Origin: Agrobacterium tumefaciens
Lineage (GTDB): Bacteria > Pseudomonadota > Alphaproteobacteria > Rhizobiales > Rhizobiaceae
Assembly (NCBI GenBank): GCA_025559845.1
Contig: CP048469.1
Coordinates: 3,013,501-3,077,500, forward strand
Length of the DNA stretch: 64,000 bases
Direction: 5' to 3'
Positions 47,389 to 57,608 of this stretch are shown here, in pieces (positions within the stretch are counted from its first letter, which is position 1; every line of letters starts with the position of its first letter). The position numbers and the translations under genes were made by a program. The notes beneath the pieces are model-generated. The model was not told where the DNA came from. It worked only from the letters and a program-made list of their open reading frames with translations, and did no database searches.

Positions 47389-48999
47389 ATGAATGAGCTT
47401 GGGGTTCATAATCCTGCCAACGGAGTTTCGGAACTCGGACTGGGAGAGGCTTTTCAGGTCTTTTATAACCTCAACGAAAGCGAACTTTATGAGCAGGCAA
47501 TCCGCAACGGCGAAGCGGAACTGACCATTGACGGTGCACTTCGCGCCGTTACCGGCCAGCACACCGGCCGTTCGCCGAAGGACAAGTTTGTCGTCCGCGA
47601 TGCCTCGACCGAAGACAAGATCTGGTGGGACAACAACAAGCCGCTGTCACCTGAACACTTCGAGATTCTGCATCAGGACATGCTCGCTCATGCGGCTGGA
47701 AAAACGCTTTACGTCCAGGATCTGATCGGTGGTGCGGACGAGGAAAATGCACTTCCGACCCGTGTTGTCACCGAACTCGCCTGGCATTCGCTGTTCATTC
47801 GCAATCTGTTGATCCGCCCGAAGAAGGAAGCACTTGCATCGTTCAGCCAGAAGCTGACGATCATCAATCTTCCAAGCTTCAAGGCAGATCCGGCGCGCCA
47901 TGGTGTTCGTTCGGAAACGGTCATTGCCTGCGATCTGACCAAGGGCCTCGTCCTGATTGGTGGTACGTCTTACGCTGGCGAAAACAAGAAGTCGGTCTTC
48001 ACCGTTTTGAACTATCTGCTGCCAGCCAAGGGCGTCATGCCCATGCATTGTTCGGCCAACGTCGGTCCGGCAGGTGACTCTGCCGTATTCTTCGGCTTGT
48101 CCGGCACCGGCAAGACCACGCTCTCGGCTGATCCGTCGCGCACACTGATCGGCGACGACGAACATGGCTGGGGTGAGCACGGTATCTTCAATTTCGAAGG
48201 CGGCTGCTATGCCAAGGCGATCAAGCTGTCGGCAGAGGCTGAGCCGGAAATCTACGCCGCGACACGACGTTTCGGCACCGTTCTGGAAAATGTCGTTCTC
48301 GATGAAAACCGCGTTCCGGATTTCAACGACAATTCGCTGACGGAAAATACCCGCAGTGCCTACCCGCTGCACTTCATCCCGAACGCATCGGAAACCGGTA
48401 TTGCCGGCCATCCGAAGACGATCATCATGCTGACGGCTGATGCCTTCGGCGTCCTGCCTCCGATTGCCCGGCTGACACCGGAGCAGGCGATGTACCACTT
48501 CCTGTCCGGTTACACCGCAAAGGTCGCTGGTACGGAAAAGGGCGTGACGGAACCGGAAGCAACGTTCTCGACATGCTTCGGCGCACCTTTCATGCCGCGT
48601 CATCCGGCCGAATACGGCAATCTGCTGCGTGAACTGATCGGCAAGCATGGCGTTGACTGCTGGCTGGTCAACACCGGTTGGACCGGTGGCGCGTACGGCA
48701 TCGGCAAGCGCATGCCGATCAAGGCGACCCGCGCCCTGCTGACCGCTGCTCTGACCGGCGAACTGAAGAATGCTCAGTTCCGTACCGACGCGAATTTCGG
48801 TTTCGCAGTACCGCTGTCTCTCGACGGCGTCGACAATGCGATCCTCGATCCGCGCTCGACTTGGGCTGACGGTACCGCTTACGATGCGCAGGCCAAGAAG
48901 CTTGTCTCGATGTTCGTAGCGAACTTCACGAAGTTCGAAGATCACGTCGACAGCACGGTTCGCGACGCGGCGCCTGGGCTTTTGATTGCCGCTGAATGA
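47389..48999 (+). CDS. pckA: Phosphoenolpyruvate carboxykinase (ATP) PckA
   Basis: PckA converts oxaloacetate to PEP, the entry step of gluconeogenesis during growth on organic acids. The 536-residue protein has [12 protein letters not shown] for substrate binding, the kinase-1 P-loop [15 protein letters not shown], the metal site LIGDDEHGW, and [15 protein letters not shown]. The ATG at 47389 has AAGGA upstream and gives the normal length. It diverges from chvI. In Agrobacterium, pckA adjoins chvGI and its expression is reported to depend on ChvI, which fits the shared intergenic region. Confidence 0.97.
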   Translation: MNELGVHNPANGVSELGLGEAFQVFYNLNESELYEQAIRNGEAELTIDGALRAVTGQHTGRSPKDKFVVRDASTEDKIWWDNNKPLSPEHFEILHQDMLAHAAGKTLYVQDLIGGADEENALPTRVVTELAWHSLFIRNLLIRPKKEALASFSQKLTIINLPSFKADPARHGVRSETVIACDLTKGLVLIGGTSYAGENKKSVFTVLNYLLPAKGVMPMHCSANVGPAGDSAVFFGLSGTGKTTLSADPSRTLIGDDEHGWGEHGIFNFEGGCYAKAIKLSAEAEPEIYAATRRFGTVLENVVLDENRVPDFNDNSLTENTRSAYPLHFIPNASETGIAGHPKTIIMLTADAFGVLPPIARLTPEQAMYHFLSGYTAKVAGTEKGVTEPEATFSTCFGAPFMPRHPAEYGNLLRELIGKHGVDCWLVNTGWTGGAYGIGKRMPIKATRALLTAALTGELKNAQFRTDANFGFAVPLSLDGVDNAILDPRSTWADGTAYDAQAKKLVSMFVANFTKFEDHVDSTVRDAAPGLLIAAE

Positions 49000-49030
49000 A
49001 TGGCATCCTGCGTTAGTGGGAGAGGAGGGG

Positions 49031-49064
49031 ACCCGGCCTTGGTGCCGGGTTCTTCCGTTTTTGC
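49031..49064 (+). terminator. Probable terminator after pckA
   Basis: ACCCGGC, a CTTGGT loop and GCCGGGT form a 7-bp stem followed by a T-rich tract ending TTTTT. It lies in the 116-bp gap between pckA and arfB. Confidence 0.55.
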
Positions 49065-49115
49065 CGCTGTTTTCATTTTTGAAGATCTGTGGCATGACCG
49101 GCGCGGAGAAAGATC

Positions 49116-49550
49116 ATGGCCAGCGCCCCGCTTTACATCAGTAACCGTATCACCATTGCCGGCTGGGAGCTGACGGAGCAATTCGTCTTGTCCGGCGGTC
49201 CGGGTGGCCAGAACGTCAACAAGGTTTCGACGGCAGTCCAGCTTTTCTTCGATATTGCTGGTTCGCCCTCACTTACGGACCGCGTCAAAACCAACGCCAT
49301 CAGGATTGGCGGTCGGCGCGTATCCAAGGACGGCGTGCTGATGATCGAAGCGAGCAGGTTTCGAAGCCAGGACAGAAACCGCGAAGACGCCCGCGACCGT
49401 CTCAAGGAGCTTATTCTCGAAGCGGCCGCGCCACCGCCGCCTGTCCGAAAAGCAACCAAGCCGACACGCGGTTCCGTGGAACGCCGGCTGAAGGAAAAGT
49501 CCGGTCGTTCCGACGTCAAGAAGATGCGCGGCAAACCCTCTGGAGACTAG
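49116..49550 (+). CDS. arfB: Alternative ribosome-rescue factor ArfB (YaeJ-type peptidyl-tRNA hydrolase)
   Basis: ArfB releases peptides from stalled ribosomes lacking a stop codon. The 144-residue protein has the catalytic release-factor motif GGPGGQNVNK and a basic C-terminal tail (SVERRLKEKSGRSDVKKMRGK) that in E. coli YaeJ enters the mRNA channel. The length matches. It faces coaA convergently; a weak hairpin lies at 49550-49581 between them. Confidence 0.93.
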   Translation: MASAPLYISNRITIAGWELTEQFVLSGGPGGQNVNKVSTAVQLFFDIAGSPSLTDRVKTNAIRIGGRRVSKDGVLMIEASRFRSQDRNREDARDRLKELILEAAAPPPPVRKATKPTRGSVERRLKEKSGRSDVKKMRGKPSGD

Positions 49551-49581
49551 AGCGCTGTGCGTATCTTCTGCACAAGCGCTC
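49550..49581. terminator. Weak hairpin between convergent arfB and coaA
   Basis: GAGCGCT-GTGC and GCAC-A-AGCGCTC pair around a 9-nt loop with one bulged A. No clear T-run, so termination is uncertain. Confidence 0.35.
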
Positions 49582-49601
49582 CGCACCTTAGAAGCGCTTT
49601 G

Positions 49602-50603
49602 TCAGAGTTTGCGCAGGGCCACCGTTTCGATCAGGTGGTTCTTGCCTTTGCTGAGAATGAGATCGGCGCGTGGTCGCGTCGGCAGGATGTTCTGGCGGAG
49701 GTTTTTCAGATTGATATTCTGCCAGAGACCCTCCGCAATGCTCAGTGCGGCGTCTTCGCTGATCGAAGCATAACGGTTGAAAAATGAGTTCGGGTCGCGG
49801 AATGCGGTTTTCCGAAGATTCATGAACCGGTTCACATACCAGTTGTGAATGAGACCCTCGTCCGCATCGATATAGATCGAGAAGTCGAAGAAATCGGAAA
49901 CGATGGGAACGATGCGCCCACCGGCCGGTAAATCCCGCGATTGCAGAACATTGATGCCCTCGAAGATCAGGATGTCCGGCTGATCGACGATGGTGTATTC
50001 GTTCGGCAATACATCGTAAGTCAAGTGCGAATAGCGCGGTGCTTTTACGTTCGGTTGCCCCGCCTTGATCGCCGAAAGGAAGCGCAGCAATGCGCCGATA
50101 TCGTAACTTTCGGGAAAACCCTTACGCTCCATCAGGTTGTCGCGGCGCAAAACCTCGTTCGGATAAAGAAATCCATCCGTGGTGATCAGGTCGACCTTTG
50201 GGCTGGATGGCCAGCGGGCCAACAGTTCTTTCAGAATACGCGCGGTTGTCGATTTGCCCACAGCCACCGACCCGGCAATACCGATCACGAAGGGCGTCTT
50301 GTTAACGTCAGCCATGTTCAGGAAGCGGTTGCGCTGTTCGAAAAGAAGCTGTGACGCCTCCACATGCGACGAGAGCAGGCGCGAAAGCGAAAGATAGATC
50401 CGCCGTACTTCATCCAGATCGATTGGGTCGTCCAGCGAACGAAGCCGTTTTACTTCGTCACCCGATAGGGTGAGCGGTGTGTCTGCGCGAAACTTTGCCC
50501 ATTCTTCCGAGCTGAAGAAGTGGTAGGGCGAATATTCATCGGCGCGAAAGTGATCGAGTGTTCCTGGCATGCCTCTCTCCCCGCTGCGTGCCATGGTCGT
50601 CAT
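49602..50603 (-). CDS. coaA: Type I pantothenate kinase CoaA
   Basis: CoaA phosphorylates pantothenate, the first and controlling step of coenzyme A synthesis. The 333-residue protein has the P-loop [25 protein letters not shown], the KGFPESYD motif and [20 protein letters not shown] region characteristic of the bacterial type I enzyme. The ATG at 50603 overlaps the hisE stop by 4 bp; an in-frame ATG at 50570 has a strong GGGGAGAG site and may be the real start, giving 322 residues. It is the last gene of the his cluster. Confidence 0.94.
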   Translation of the reverse strand: MTTMARSGERGMPGTLDHFRADEYSPYHFFSSEEWAKFRADTPLTLSGDEVKRLRSLDDPIDLDEVRRIYLSLSRLLSSHVEASQLLFEQRNRFLNMADVNKTPFVIGIAGSVAVGKSTTARILKELLARWPSSPKVDLITTDGFLYPNEVLRRDNLMERKGFPESYDIGALLRFLSAIKAGQPNVKAPRYSHLTYDVLPNEYTIVDQPDILIFEGINVLQSRDLPAGGRIVPIVSDFFDFSIYIDADEGLIHNWYVNRFMNLRKTAFRDPNSFFNRYASISEDAALSIAEGLWQNINLKNLRQNILPTRPRADLILSKGKNHLIETVALRKL

Positions 50604-50923
50604 GATTTCGGCCTCGATGCTTTTTCCTGAAGGCCGGTCTGGCCGGTGCGGCGCTCAAGCTCCGCAAGAACGTCGGCCAGGGGGATATCGGCAATCTTCA
50701 GAACCACCAGCAGATGGAAGAGCAGATCGGCGGCCTCGTTTTTCAGGCCGTCGTGATCTTTGGCAATTGCGGCGATCACTGTCTCAACGGCTTCTTCACC
50801 GAGCTTTTTGGCCGCGCGCTCCTGGCCCGACGCAACAAGCTTTGCGGTCCAGGATTCGTCCGGGGACGCGGCTGCGCGGGTTGCGACGATGCGCTCCAGA
50901 TCAGTAAGGGAAAATGCGCTCAT
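50600..50923 (-). CDS. hisE: Phosphoribosyl-ATP diphosphatase HisE
   Basis: HisE hydrolyses phosphoribosyl-ATP to phosphoribosyl-AMP, the second step of histidine synthesis. The 107-residue all-helical protein has the MazG-like metal-binding pattern [18 protein letters not shown] and [14 protein letters not shown]. It is free-standing, not fused to HisI. It lies 14 bp after hisF and overlaps coaA. Confidence 0.95.
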   Translation of the reverse strand: MSAFSLTDLERIVATRAAASPDESWTAKLVASGQERAAKKLGEEAVETVIAAIAKDHDGLKNEAADLLFHLLVVLKIADIPLADVLAELERRTGQTGLQEKASRPKS

Positions 50924-50937
50924 GATGTTTCCTGCTG

Positions 50938-51714
50938 TCAGTCGAGGCGCATGGCGATGCCATGGTTGGCCATGTAGGCCTTGGCTTCGCCGATAGAATA
51001 AGTGCCGAAGTGGAAAATGGATGCCGCCAGCACGGCCGTCGCGTGACCATCACGAACACCAGCCACCAGATCATCGAGGTTGCCGACGCCGCCGGAGGCA
51101 ATGACCGGTACCCGAACCTGGTCGGCGATGGCGCGCGTCAAGGCGATATCGTAACCGCTTTTTGTGCCGTCCCGGTCCATGGAGGTGACAAGCAACTCAC
51201 CAGCGCCACGCTCGACCATCTTGATAGCGAACTCTACCGCATCGATGCCGGTGGATTGCCGCCCGCCATGGGTGAATATTTCCCAGCGGGCAGCCTCGTC
51301 ATCGCCTGAAACTCTTTTGGCGTCTATGGACACGACGATGCACTGGTTGCCGAATTTGTCGGCGGCCTGCGCTACGAAATCCGGGTCCTTGACGGCAGCA
51401 GAGTTGATCGACACCTTGTCGGCGCCGCACAGCAGAAGCTTGCGGATATCGCCGACACTGCGAACGCCGCCGCCAACCGTCACAGGCATGAAGCAATGGT
51501 CGGCAGTCCGTGAGACGACGTCGAAAATTGTGTCGCGATTGTCGGAGGAGGCGGTGATATCGAGGAAACAAAGTTCATCGGCACCGGCTGCGTCATACGC
51601 TTTCGCTGCTTCGACGGGGTCTCCCGCATCGATCAGGTCGACGAAATTGACACCCTTGACGACGCGGCCGTCCTTTACATCAAGACATGGAATAACGCGT
51701 GCTTTGAGTGTCAT
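50938..51714 (-). CDS. hisF: Imidazole glycerol phosphate synthase subunit HisF (cyclase)
   Basis: HisF uses ammonia delivered by HisH to make imidazole glycerol phosphate and AICAR. The 258-residue TIM barrel begins with [21 protein letters not shown], which has the catalytic Asp, and includes [17 protein letters not shown] and [12 protein letters not shown] with the second catalytic Asp. Its start overlaps the hisA stop by 4 bp, so the two related barrels are translationally coupled. Confidence 0.97.
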   Translation of the reverse strand: MTLKARVIPCLDVKDGRVVKGVNFVDLIDAGDPVEAAKAYDAAGADELCFLDITASSDNRDTIFDVVSRTADHCFMPVTVGGGVRSVGDIRKLLLCGADKVSINSAAVKDPDFVAQAADKFGNQCIVVSIDAKRVSGDDEAARWEIFTHGGRQSTGIDAVEFAIKMVERGAGELLVTSMDRDGTKSGYDIALTRAIADQVRVPVIASGGVGNLDDLVAGVRDGHATAVLAASIFHFGTYSIGEAKAYMANHGIAMRLD

Positions 51715-52460
51715 GCGCCTGCCTCCTTGTTTCGAGCTGCCCGAATAAGCGCAAGGGCTTCTGCCGGATCAATCCGCCCATCATAAAGCGCGCGGCCGGA
51801 AATGGCGCCTTCGAGCTTTGCCGCATCCGGTTCAAGCATGCGGTTGATGTCGTCGATGGACGCCAGTCCACCAGAGGCGATCACTGGAATGGAAACCGCA
51901 TTGGCCAGTTCAAGTGTCGACGACCAGTTGATACCGGCCAGAATACCATCGCGGTCGATGTCGGTGTAGATGATCGCGGCAACGCCAGCACCTTCGAAGC
52001 GCTTGGCAAGTTCGATAACACCGAGCTCTGACGCTTCTGCCCAGCCCTCAACGGCCACCTTGCCGCCCTTGGCATCGATCCCCACGGCCACCTGACCGGG
52101 GAAACGTTTGCAAGCTTCCAGCACCAGCACCGGATCGCGGACCGCGACCGTGCCGAGAATGACGCGGGCAAGCCCGCGCGTCAGCCATGCTTCGATATGA
52201 TCGAGCGTGCGAATGCCACCACCGAGTTGCACCGGATTTTTTGTCGCCTTGAGAATCGCATCGACGGCGGCGCCATTGACACTCTCGCCGGCAAAAGCAC
52301 CGTTTAGATCCACGACATGCAGCCATTCGAAACCCTGGTCCTCGAAGGCTTTTGCCTGTGCGCCGGGGTCGGTGTTATAGACGGTTGCCTGGTCCATATC
52401 GCCAAGTTTCAGGCGAACGCACTGGCCGTCTTTAAGGTCGATTGCGGGAAAAAGGATCAT
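51711..52460 (-). CDS. hisA: ProFAR isomerase HisA
   Basis: HisA isomerises ProFAR to PRFAR in histidine synthesis. The 249-residue TIM barrel starts with [15 protein letters not shown] (catalytic Asp) and contains [17 protein letters not shown] and [12 protein letters not shown] with the second Asp. The ATG at 52460 gives the normal N-terminus and follows the hisH stop by one base. Its product PRFAR is the substrate of HisH/HisF encoded on either side. Confidence 0.97.
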   Translation of the reverse strand: MILFPAIDLKDGQCVRLKLGDMDQATVYNTDPGAQAKAFEDQGFEWLHVVDLNGAFAGESVNGAAVDAILKATKNPVQLGGGIRTLDHIEAWLTRGLARVILGTVAVRDPVLVLEACKRFPGQVAVGIDAKGGKVAVEGWAEASELGVIELAKRFEGAGVAAIIYTDIDRDGILAGINWSSTLELANAVSIPVIASGGLASIDDINRMLEPDAAKLEGAISGRALYDGRIDPAEALALIRAARNKEAGA

Positions 52461-52461
52461 G

Positions 52462-53112
52462 TCAGGGCTTCCAACGCAGGAAATTCGAAATGAGGGCAAG
52501 GCCAAGCGTCTGGCTCTTTTCCGGATGGAACTGCGCGCCCGCCATGTTGTCGCGACCGACGAACGCCGTCATAGCACCGCCATAACTGGTTGTGGCGATA
52601 ACGTCGGCAGGGTGTTTCGCGGCCAGATGATAGGAATGCACGAAATAAGCATGCAAGCCATCCGGGCCGGTCTTGATGCCGTCAAAAAGTGGGTGCGCAT
52701 GGCGGATTTCCAGCGTGTTCCAGCCGATCTGCGGGATCTTCAGGTTGGGATCGGAAGGGGTCATTTCCACGACATCGCCCTCGATCCAGCCCAGTCCCTG
52801 GCTGACAGTCTTTTCTAGACCACGCGACGACATGAGCTGCATACCGACGCAGATACCAAGAAACGGGTGTGCCTTGTGTTCCACTGCCTCAACGAGTGCC
52901 TCGTGCATGCCGGATACCGCATCGAGACCGGCACGGCAGTCGGCGTAGGCGCCGACACCGGGCAGAACGATGCGGTCTGCCGATGCGACGTGATCCGCCT
53001 TGTCGGTCAGTTCTATGGTTGCATTGATGCCGGCTTCGTGGGCGGCGCGCTCGAAAGCTTTTGTAGCAGAGCGCAGGTTGCCTGAACCGTAGTCGATGAT
53101 CGCGACACGCAT
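52462..53112 (-). CDS. hisH: Imidazole glycerol phosphate synthase subunit HisH (glutaminase)
   Basis: HisH releases ammonia from glutamine and channels it to HisF. The 216-residue class I amidotransferase has [10 protein letters not shown] at its start, the nucleophile Cys in [15 protein letters not shown], and the His/Glu pair in [10 protein letters not shown]. It starts one base after the stop of the DUF2628 gene. Confidence 0.97.
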   Translation of the reverse strand: MRVAIIDYGSGNLRSATKAFERAAHEAGINATIELTDKADHVASADRIVLPGVGAYADCRAGLDAVSGMHEALVEAVEHKAHPFLGICVGMQLMSSRGLEKTVSQGLGWIEGDVVEMTPSDPNLKIPQIGWNTLEIRHAHPLFDGIKTGPDGLHAYFVHSYHLAAKHPADVIATTSYGGAMTAFVGRDNMAGAQFHPEKSQTLGLALISNFLRWKP

Positions 53113-53113
53113 G

Positions 53114-53605
53114 TCAGCGCCTTCCGTTTAGATCGAATAGAAACGATCCGGCCGGATCGTTGATGAAGCTGTTTCCGCCAGTTTTCTCCGGATTGGGAGC
53201 CCATACTGGCTGGGTGATTGTCATGTCCGGAACATCCGTGGATCGCTCGGAGAAATATAGGTCTTCGGCAGAGGAAAGATCAGGGGCCGTAACGATGGAT
53301 TTCATCTGCCAGCCCTTTTTCAGCAGATGGCGGACCAGAAAATGCCTGCCTTCCAGCGCCGTGATGACGGATATCGCCAGACCGACCAGAAGCCCTACCG
53401 GTTCGAATCCGGCTAATGCAGAGATTTGTCCGGCGATGATGAGTGCCGCAAATACTAAGATCGCCGCAAGCCAGAGCCGATTGGTGGCAAGCCAGAGCCA
53501 CGGCGCAACAAGTGCCAGCCAGACGAAACGGTCTGCAATGAAGCGGGTCGTTCTGTGATCTCTGTCCGGCCCACCAGGGGCTTCGAGAACCAGATAGCTT
53601 GTCAT
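53114..53605 (-). CDS. DUF2628 membrane protein within the histidine operon
   Basis: This 163-residue protein is not a histidine enzyme. It has a charged N-terminus ([19 protein letters not shown]), two to three hydrophobic segments (about residues 28-60, possibly two helices, and 70-84) and a soluble C-terminal tail of about 75 residues ([11 protein letters not shown]...). This matches the DUF2628 family of unknown function. It sits 23 bp after hisB and one base before hisH, so it is firmly inside the transcript. Expression is probably tied to histidine synthesis, but a functional link is not evident. Confidence 0.82.
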   Translation of the reverse strand: MTSYLVLEAPGGPDRDHRTTRFIADRFVWLALVAPWLWLATNRLWLAAILVFAALIIAGQISALAGFEPVGLLVGLAISVITALEGRHFLVRHLLKKGWQMKSIVTAPDLSSAEDLYFSERSTDVPDMTITQPVWAPNPEKTGGNSFINDPAGSFLFDLNGRR

Positions 53606-53628
53606 GGGCGTCCTGACAGCGTTTGCAG

Positions 53629-54225
53629 TTAGGCCAGCATACCCTTCGTGGAAGGAACGCGGTCTGCCTGCCGGGGATCGATCTCAGTTGCGGTGCGAAG
53701 AACGCGTGCAACGGCCTTGAAGCATGTTTCGGCGATATGATGGTTGTTTGCGCCGTAATGGTTCAGGATATGCAGGGTGATGCCCGCGTTCTGCGCCAAA
53801 GCCTGGAAGAACTCGCGCACCAGTTCGGTATCGAATGTACCGATCTTGGGTGCGGAAAAATTCACGTTCCAAACGAGGAAGGGGCGCCCGGAAATGTCGA
53901 CTGCAGCCTTTGTCATGGTTTCATCCATGGCAAGGTCGAGCGCGGCATAGCGGGTAATGCCGCGTCGGTCGCCCAGCGCTTTGGCAATTGCCTGGCCGAT
54001 GGCGATGCCGGTATCTTCGACGGTATGGTGGTCATCGATATGCAGATCGCCTTTGACGTCGATTTCCATGTCGATCAAAGAATGGCGGCTGAGTTGGTCC
54101 AGCATATGATCGAAAAATCCCACGCCAGTGGAAATTGTCGATTTGCCGGTGCCGTCGACATTCACGCGAACCGAAACTGATGTCTCGTTGGTTTTGCGGA
54201 AAATCTCGCCTTTACGTTCTGCCAT
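53629..54225 (-). CDS. hisB: Imidazoleglycerol-phosphate dehydratase HisB
   Basis: HisB dehydrates imidazole glycerol phosphate to imidazole acetol phosphate. The 198-residue monofunctional enzyme has the manganese-binding repeats [16 protein letters not shown] and [11 protein letters not shown], and [15 protein letters not shown]. It lacks the fused phosphatase found in E. coli HisB. The ATG at 54225 has GGAG upstream and gives the family length; the reading frame extends further upstream without a better start. It is the first gene of the his operon and diverges from hslV over 200 bp. Confidence 0.96.
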   Translation of the reverse strand: MAERKGEIFRKTNETSVSVRVNVDGTGKSTISTGVGFFDHMLDQLSRHSLIDMEIDVKGDLHIDDHHTVEDTGIAIGQAIAKALGDRRGITRYAALDLAMDETMTKAAVDISGRPFLVWNVNFSAPKIGTFDTELVREFFQALAQNAGITLHILNHYGANNHHIAETCFKAVARVLRTATEIDPRQADRVPSTKGMLA

Positions 54226-54425
54226 TTTGGCCGCTCCGTGGAAATGTTGCCGTTCCTTATCAGCACAGAATGCAAATATCCAGTTGTTCCATCGTCTTGT
54301 CTCGTATGGCCTCCCACGTTGGCCGACAGGATGATTGCAATCGTAAAAAGCAAACTTACATAGAACCGGAAAGGGCCGGATGCGGCCCACCAACCACACG
54401 CCCGACACGGGCAGACAGGTGTTTG

Positions 54426-54950
54426 ATGACAACTATTATTACAGTCAGAAAAGGCGGCAAGGTCGTCATGGCTGGCGATGGTCAGGTAAGCCTCGGCCAG
54501 ACCGTCATGAAGGGCAATGCGCGTAAGGTCCGTCGTATCGGCAAGGGCGAAGTGATCGCCGGATTTGCTGGAGCAACAGCAGATGCCTTCACGCTACTCG
54601 ATCGTCTCGAGAAGAAACTCGAACAATATCCGGGCCAGCTTATGCGTGCAGCCGTGGAGCTTGCCAAGGATTGGCGCACGGACAAGTACCTGCGCAATCT
54701 CGAAGCCATGATGCTGGTTGCCGACAAGTCGACGACCCTTGCCATTACAGGCAATGGAGATGTGCTGGAACCAGAACATGGTGCGATCGCTATTGGCTCT
54801 GGCGGCAACTATGCTTTCGCGGCGGCGCGCGCCATGATGGACACCGACAAGTCTGCGGAAGATGTGGCGCGCCAGGCGCTGGATATCGCTGCGGACATCT
54901 GCGTTTATACCAACCACAACCTCGTCGTTGAAACACTCGACGCCGAATAA
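54426..54950 (+). CDS. hslV: ATP-dependent protease HslVU, peptidase subunit HslV
   Basis: HslV is the proteasome-like threonine peptidase of the HslUV complex. The 174-residue protein begins [20 protein letters not shown]; removal of Met exposes the catalytic Thr. [18 protein letters not shown] and [19 protein letters not shown] are family motifs. The ATG at 54426 with AGGT upstream is fixed by this N-terminal chemistry. HslU follows after 75 bp. Confidence 0.96.
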   Translation: MTTIITVRKGGKVVMAGDGQVSLGQTVMKGNARKVRRIGKGEVIAGFAGATADAFTLLDRLEKKLEQYPGQLMRAAVELAKDWRTDKYLRNLEAMMLVADKSTTLAITGNGDVLEPEHGAIAIGSGGNYAFAAARAMMDTDKSAEDVARQALDIAADICVYTNHNLVVETLDAE

Positions 54951-54977
54951 CGATTTTATCTCACCCAAGGGTCCTGT

Positions 54978-55000
54978 GGACCGGGCCGTCACGGCCGGTC
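54978..55000 (+). repeat. GC-rich hairpin between hslV and hslU
   Basis: GGACCGGGCCGT and ACGGCCGGTC can pair around a single base with one bulged G, inside the 75-bp hslV-hslU gap. There is no T-run, so it may affect transcript stability or ratio more than termination. Confidence 0.35.
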
Positions 55001-55025
55001 GGGGCAGGAAAGCCAAGAGGATAGG

Positions 55026-56333
55026 ATGACCACTTTTTCTCCCCGGGAAATCGTCTCGGAACTGGACCGTTACATTATCGGCCAGCACGATGCGAAACGC
55101 GCTGTTGCTATTGCGCTGCGCAACCGCTGGCGGCGTCAGCAGCTTGATGAGAGCCTGCGCGATGAAGTCATGCCAAAGAATATCTTGATGATCGGGCCGA
55201 CCGGTGTCGGCAAGACGGAAATCTCCCGTCGCCTTGCCAAGCTGGCTGGTGCTCCCTTCATCAAGGTCGAAGCGACAAAGTTCACCGAAGTTGGCTATGT
55301 CGGCCGCGATGTCGAGCAGATCATCCGCGATCTCGTCGAGATCGGTATCGGACTGGTTCGCGAAAAGAAGCGCGCTGAAGTGCAGGCCAAGGCACATGCC
55401 AGCGCCGAGGAGCGCGTGCTCGATGCACTGGTCGGATCGACAGCATCCCCTGCAACACGCGAAAACTTCCGCAAGAAGCTGCGTGACGGAGAACTCGACG
55501 ACAAGGAAATCGATATCGAGGTTGCCGATGCCGGTTCTCGCATGCCCGGCTTCGACATTCCCGGTATGCCGGGCGCGAACATCGGCGTCCTCAATCTGTC
55601 TGAAATGTTCGGAAAGGCCATGGGCGGCCGAACGAAAAAGGTTCGGACGACGGTTTCCAAGTCCTATGCTGATCTTATTCGTGATGAGTCCGACAAGCTG
55701 CTGGACAACGAAATGATCCAGCGCGAGGCGGTCAAGTCGGTGGAAAACGATGGCATCGTGTTTCTCGACGAAATTGACAAGATCGCCGCACGTGATGGCG
55801 GTATGGGGGCAGGTGTTTCTCGCGAAGGCGTGCAGCGCGATCTGTTGCCGCTTGTTGAGGGCACGACCGTTTCAACCAAGTATGGTCCGGTGAAAACGGA
55901 TCACGTCCTGTTCATCGCGTCCGGTGCCTTCCATGTGGCGAAGCCCTCCGACCTGTTGCCGGAACTCCAGGGACGTCTACCGATCCGCGTCGAGCTGAAA
56001 CCGCTGACCAAGGAAGATTTCCGACGCATTCTGACCGAAACCGAGGCCAGCCTGATCCGTCAGTACAAGGCGCTGATGGCGACGGAAGAACTGGATCTGG
56101 AATTCACGGATGATGCGATCGATGCCTTGGCTGATGTCGCTGTTCACCTCAACTCGTCTGTCGAGAACATAGGTGCACGTCGTCTGCAAACGGTGATGGA
56201 ACGGGTTCTGGACGAAATTTCGTTCAACGCGCCGGATCGTGGTGGCTCGTCGGTGAAGATCGATCATGAATATGTCCGAAAACATGTCGGTGATCTTGCT
56301 GCCGATACGGATTTGTCGCGCTATATTCTCTAA
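55026..56333 (+). CDS. hslU: ATP-dependent protease HslVU, ATPase subunit HslU
   Basis: HslU is the AAA+ unfoldase that feeds substrates to HslV. The 435-residue protein has [33 protein letters not shown], Walker [19 protein letters not shown], the pore motif GYVGRDVE, an I domain (about residues 110-230), Walker [12 protein letters not shown] and the C-terminal DLSRYIL tail that docks into HslV. Its length is standard. A terminator follows at 56356. Confidence 0.98.
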   Translation: MTTFSPREIVSELDRYIIGQHDAKRAVAIALRNRWRRQQLDESLRDEVMPKNILMIGPTGVGKTEISRRLAKLAGAPFIKVEATKFTEVGYVGRDVEQIIRDLVEIGIGLVREKKRAEVQAKAHASAEERVLDALVGSTASPATRENFRKKLRDGELDDKEIDIEVADAGSRMPGFDIPGMPGANIGVLNLSEMFGKAMGGRTKKVRTTVSKSYADLIRDESDKLLDNEMIQREAVKSVENDGIVFLDEIDKIAARDGGMGAGVSREGVQRDLLPLVEGTTVSTKYGPVKTDHVLFIASGAFHVAKPSDLLPELQGRLPIRVELKPLTKEDFRRILTETEASLIRQYKALMATEELDLEFTDDAIDALADVAVHLNSSVENIGARRLQTVMERVLDEISFNAPDRGGSSVKIDHEYVRKHVGDLAADTDLSRYIL

Positions 56334-56355
56334 GCGTCTTATCCAATAATATCTG

Positions 56356-56384
56356 GAGTGCGGCCATATTTGCCGCACTCTTTT
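56356..56384 (+). terminator. Intrinsic terminator after hslU
   Basis: GAGTGCGGC, CATATTT loop and GCCGCACTC form a 9-bp perfect stem followed by TTTTATTTTA. Confidence 0.88.
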
Positions 56385-56528
56385 ATTTTACCAGCCTCGT
56401 CTCGCCTTCGGCCCGCAATTTGTTTATGGGAGAGGCACTGCATTCCGATTGGAACCGCTCTATGGACGCGGCCGGTTTTTCCTCAACTCTTGTTTTCGAC
56501 AAGCCGGCCTGAGAAAAGGCATTCGCTC

Positions 56529-57488
56529 GTGCGCAAAACTCTTCTGGCATTCGCCGTTGCTCTGACCTTCACGACTGTGTCGTCGTCTTTCGCTGAAGCT
56601 GTGACGGTCGTGCCGCCTGGAAATCGCAATGCCGAACAGCCGGGCGTGCCAGGCGCGTCCGCGCGCCGCACGAAAGCGTCCAATACGTCTTACGAGCGCA
56701 AGTACCAGAAAGTCATTGAACTTCTGTCTTCAGACAAGGCGTTGATCGGCAAGATCAAGGCGACGGCGGGACGATATGGTATTGATCCAATCCATATGAT
56801 CGGCGCTATCGTTGGTGAACACACTTACAACGTCGATGCCTACGACCGTTTGCAATCCTATTATGTCAAGGCTGCGTCCTATGCAGGAAACAGTTTCCGC
56901 TTCGGTTACAAGGATGAATCGATCGCGCAGTTTTTGTCGCATTCGCAGTTCGGCAAATGTCAGTCGAAAAAGGATTCCTACGCTCTCTGGAGCTGCCGGG
57001 AAGATGTGTGGGACGACAGCTTCCGCGGCAAGAAGGTTGATGGCGTATCCTATCCTGACAATCGTTTCAGCGCGGTCTTTTTCCAGCCGTTTTATGCCGG
57101 GCAGACGTTTGGTCTCGGCCAGATCAATCCGCTGACAGCGCTGATGTTGACGGACATGGTCTCGAGGACTTCCGGTTATGAAAGACTGGACGAAAACGAT
57201 GCCGCGGCCGTCTACACAGCCATCATGGACCCGGACCGGTCATTGGCCTTCATGGCAGCGTCCATCCGCAAGTCGATCGACGATTACAAATCCATCGCGG
57301 ATATGGATATTTCCAGGAATCCCGGTGTCACCTCGACTTTGTATAACGTTGGCGGCTCTCAGAACCGCGCCGCGGCCCTTGCGCAGAAAAACCGTCAGCG
57401 CGCAGGCGGTGATGTCATCTTGCCGGAAGAAAATTATTACGGCTGGCTGGTGAATGATCGTATCAAGGATTTGCAGGGGCTTTTGTAA
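56529..57488 (+). CDS. Secreted DUF1402 protein, putative divergent lytic transglycosylase
   Basis: The 319-residue protein starts at a GTG at 56529 and opens with a signal peptide (RKTLLAFAVALTFTTVSSSFAEA, cleavage near 24). It matches DUF1402, a family without assigned function. I see three motifs in SLT/lysozyme-fold order and spacing: YGIDPIHMIGAIVGEHTYN (Glu97 in place of the catalytic Glu of the AI..ES motif), TFGLGQINPLTALML (195-206, like GLMQI.P.TA), and TLYNVGGSQNR (270-280, like AYNAG). A peptidoglycan-cleaving role is therefore inferred. Four internal Cys-poor segments separate motifs 1 and 2. Monocistronic. Confidence 0.75.
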   Translation: MRKTLLAFAVALTFTTVSSSFAEAVTVVPPGNRNAEQPGVPGASARRTKASNTSYERKYQKVIELLSSDKALIGKIKATAGRYGIDPIHMIGAIVGEHTYNVDAYDRLQSYYVKAASYAGNSFRFGYKDESIAQFLSHSQFGKCQSKKDSYALWSCREDVWDDSFRGKKVDGVSYPDNRFSAVFFQPFYAGQTFGLGQINPLTALMLTDMVSRTSGYERLDENDAAAVYTAIMDPDRSLAFMAASIRKSIDDYKSIADMDISRNPGVTSTLYNVGGSQNRAAALAQKNRQRAGGDVILPEENYYGWLVNDRIKDLQGLL

Positions 57489-57608
57489 GAAAAGACCATT
57501 ATCGTTTACATTGTTTCCAATCTGGAAATAATATTTGGTTGCTTCACGCGATTGACGTAGCCCACCCTCATTGTTCAATTTAGACGAAATGAACACGAGG
57601 AGGCGCAT

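Noticed and set aside
47647..49095. A 482-residue open frame antisense to pckA
   Set aside because: Shadow of pckA, with no ribosome-binding site or motif.
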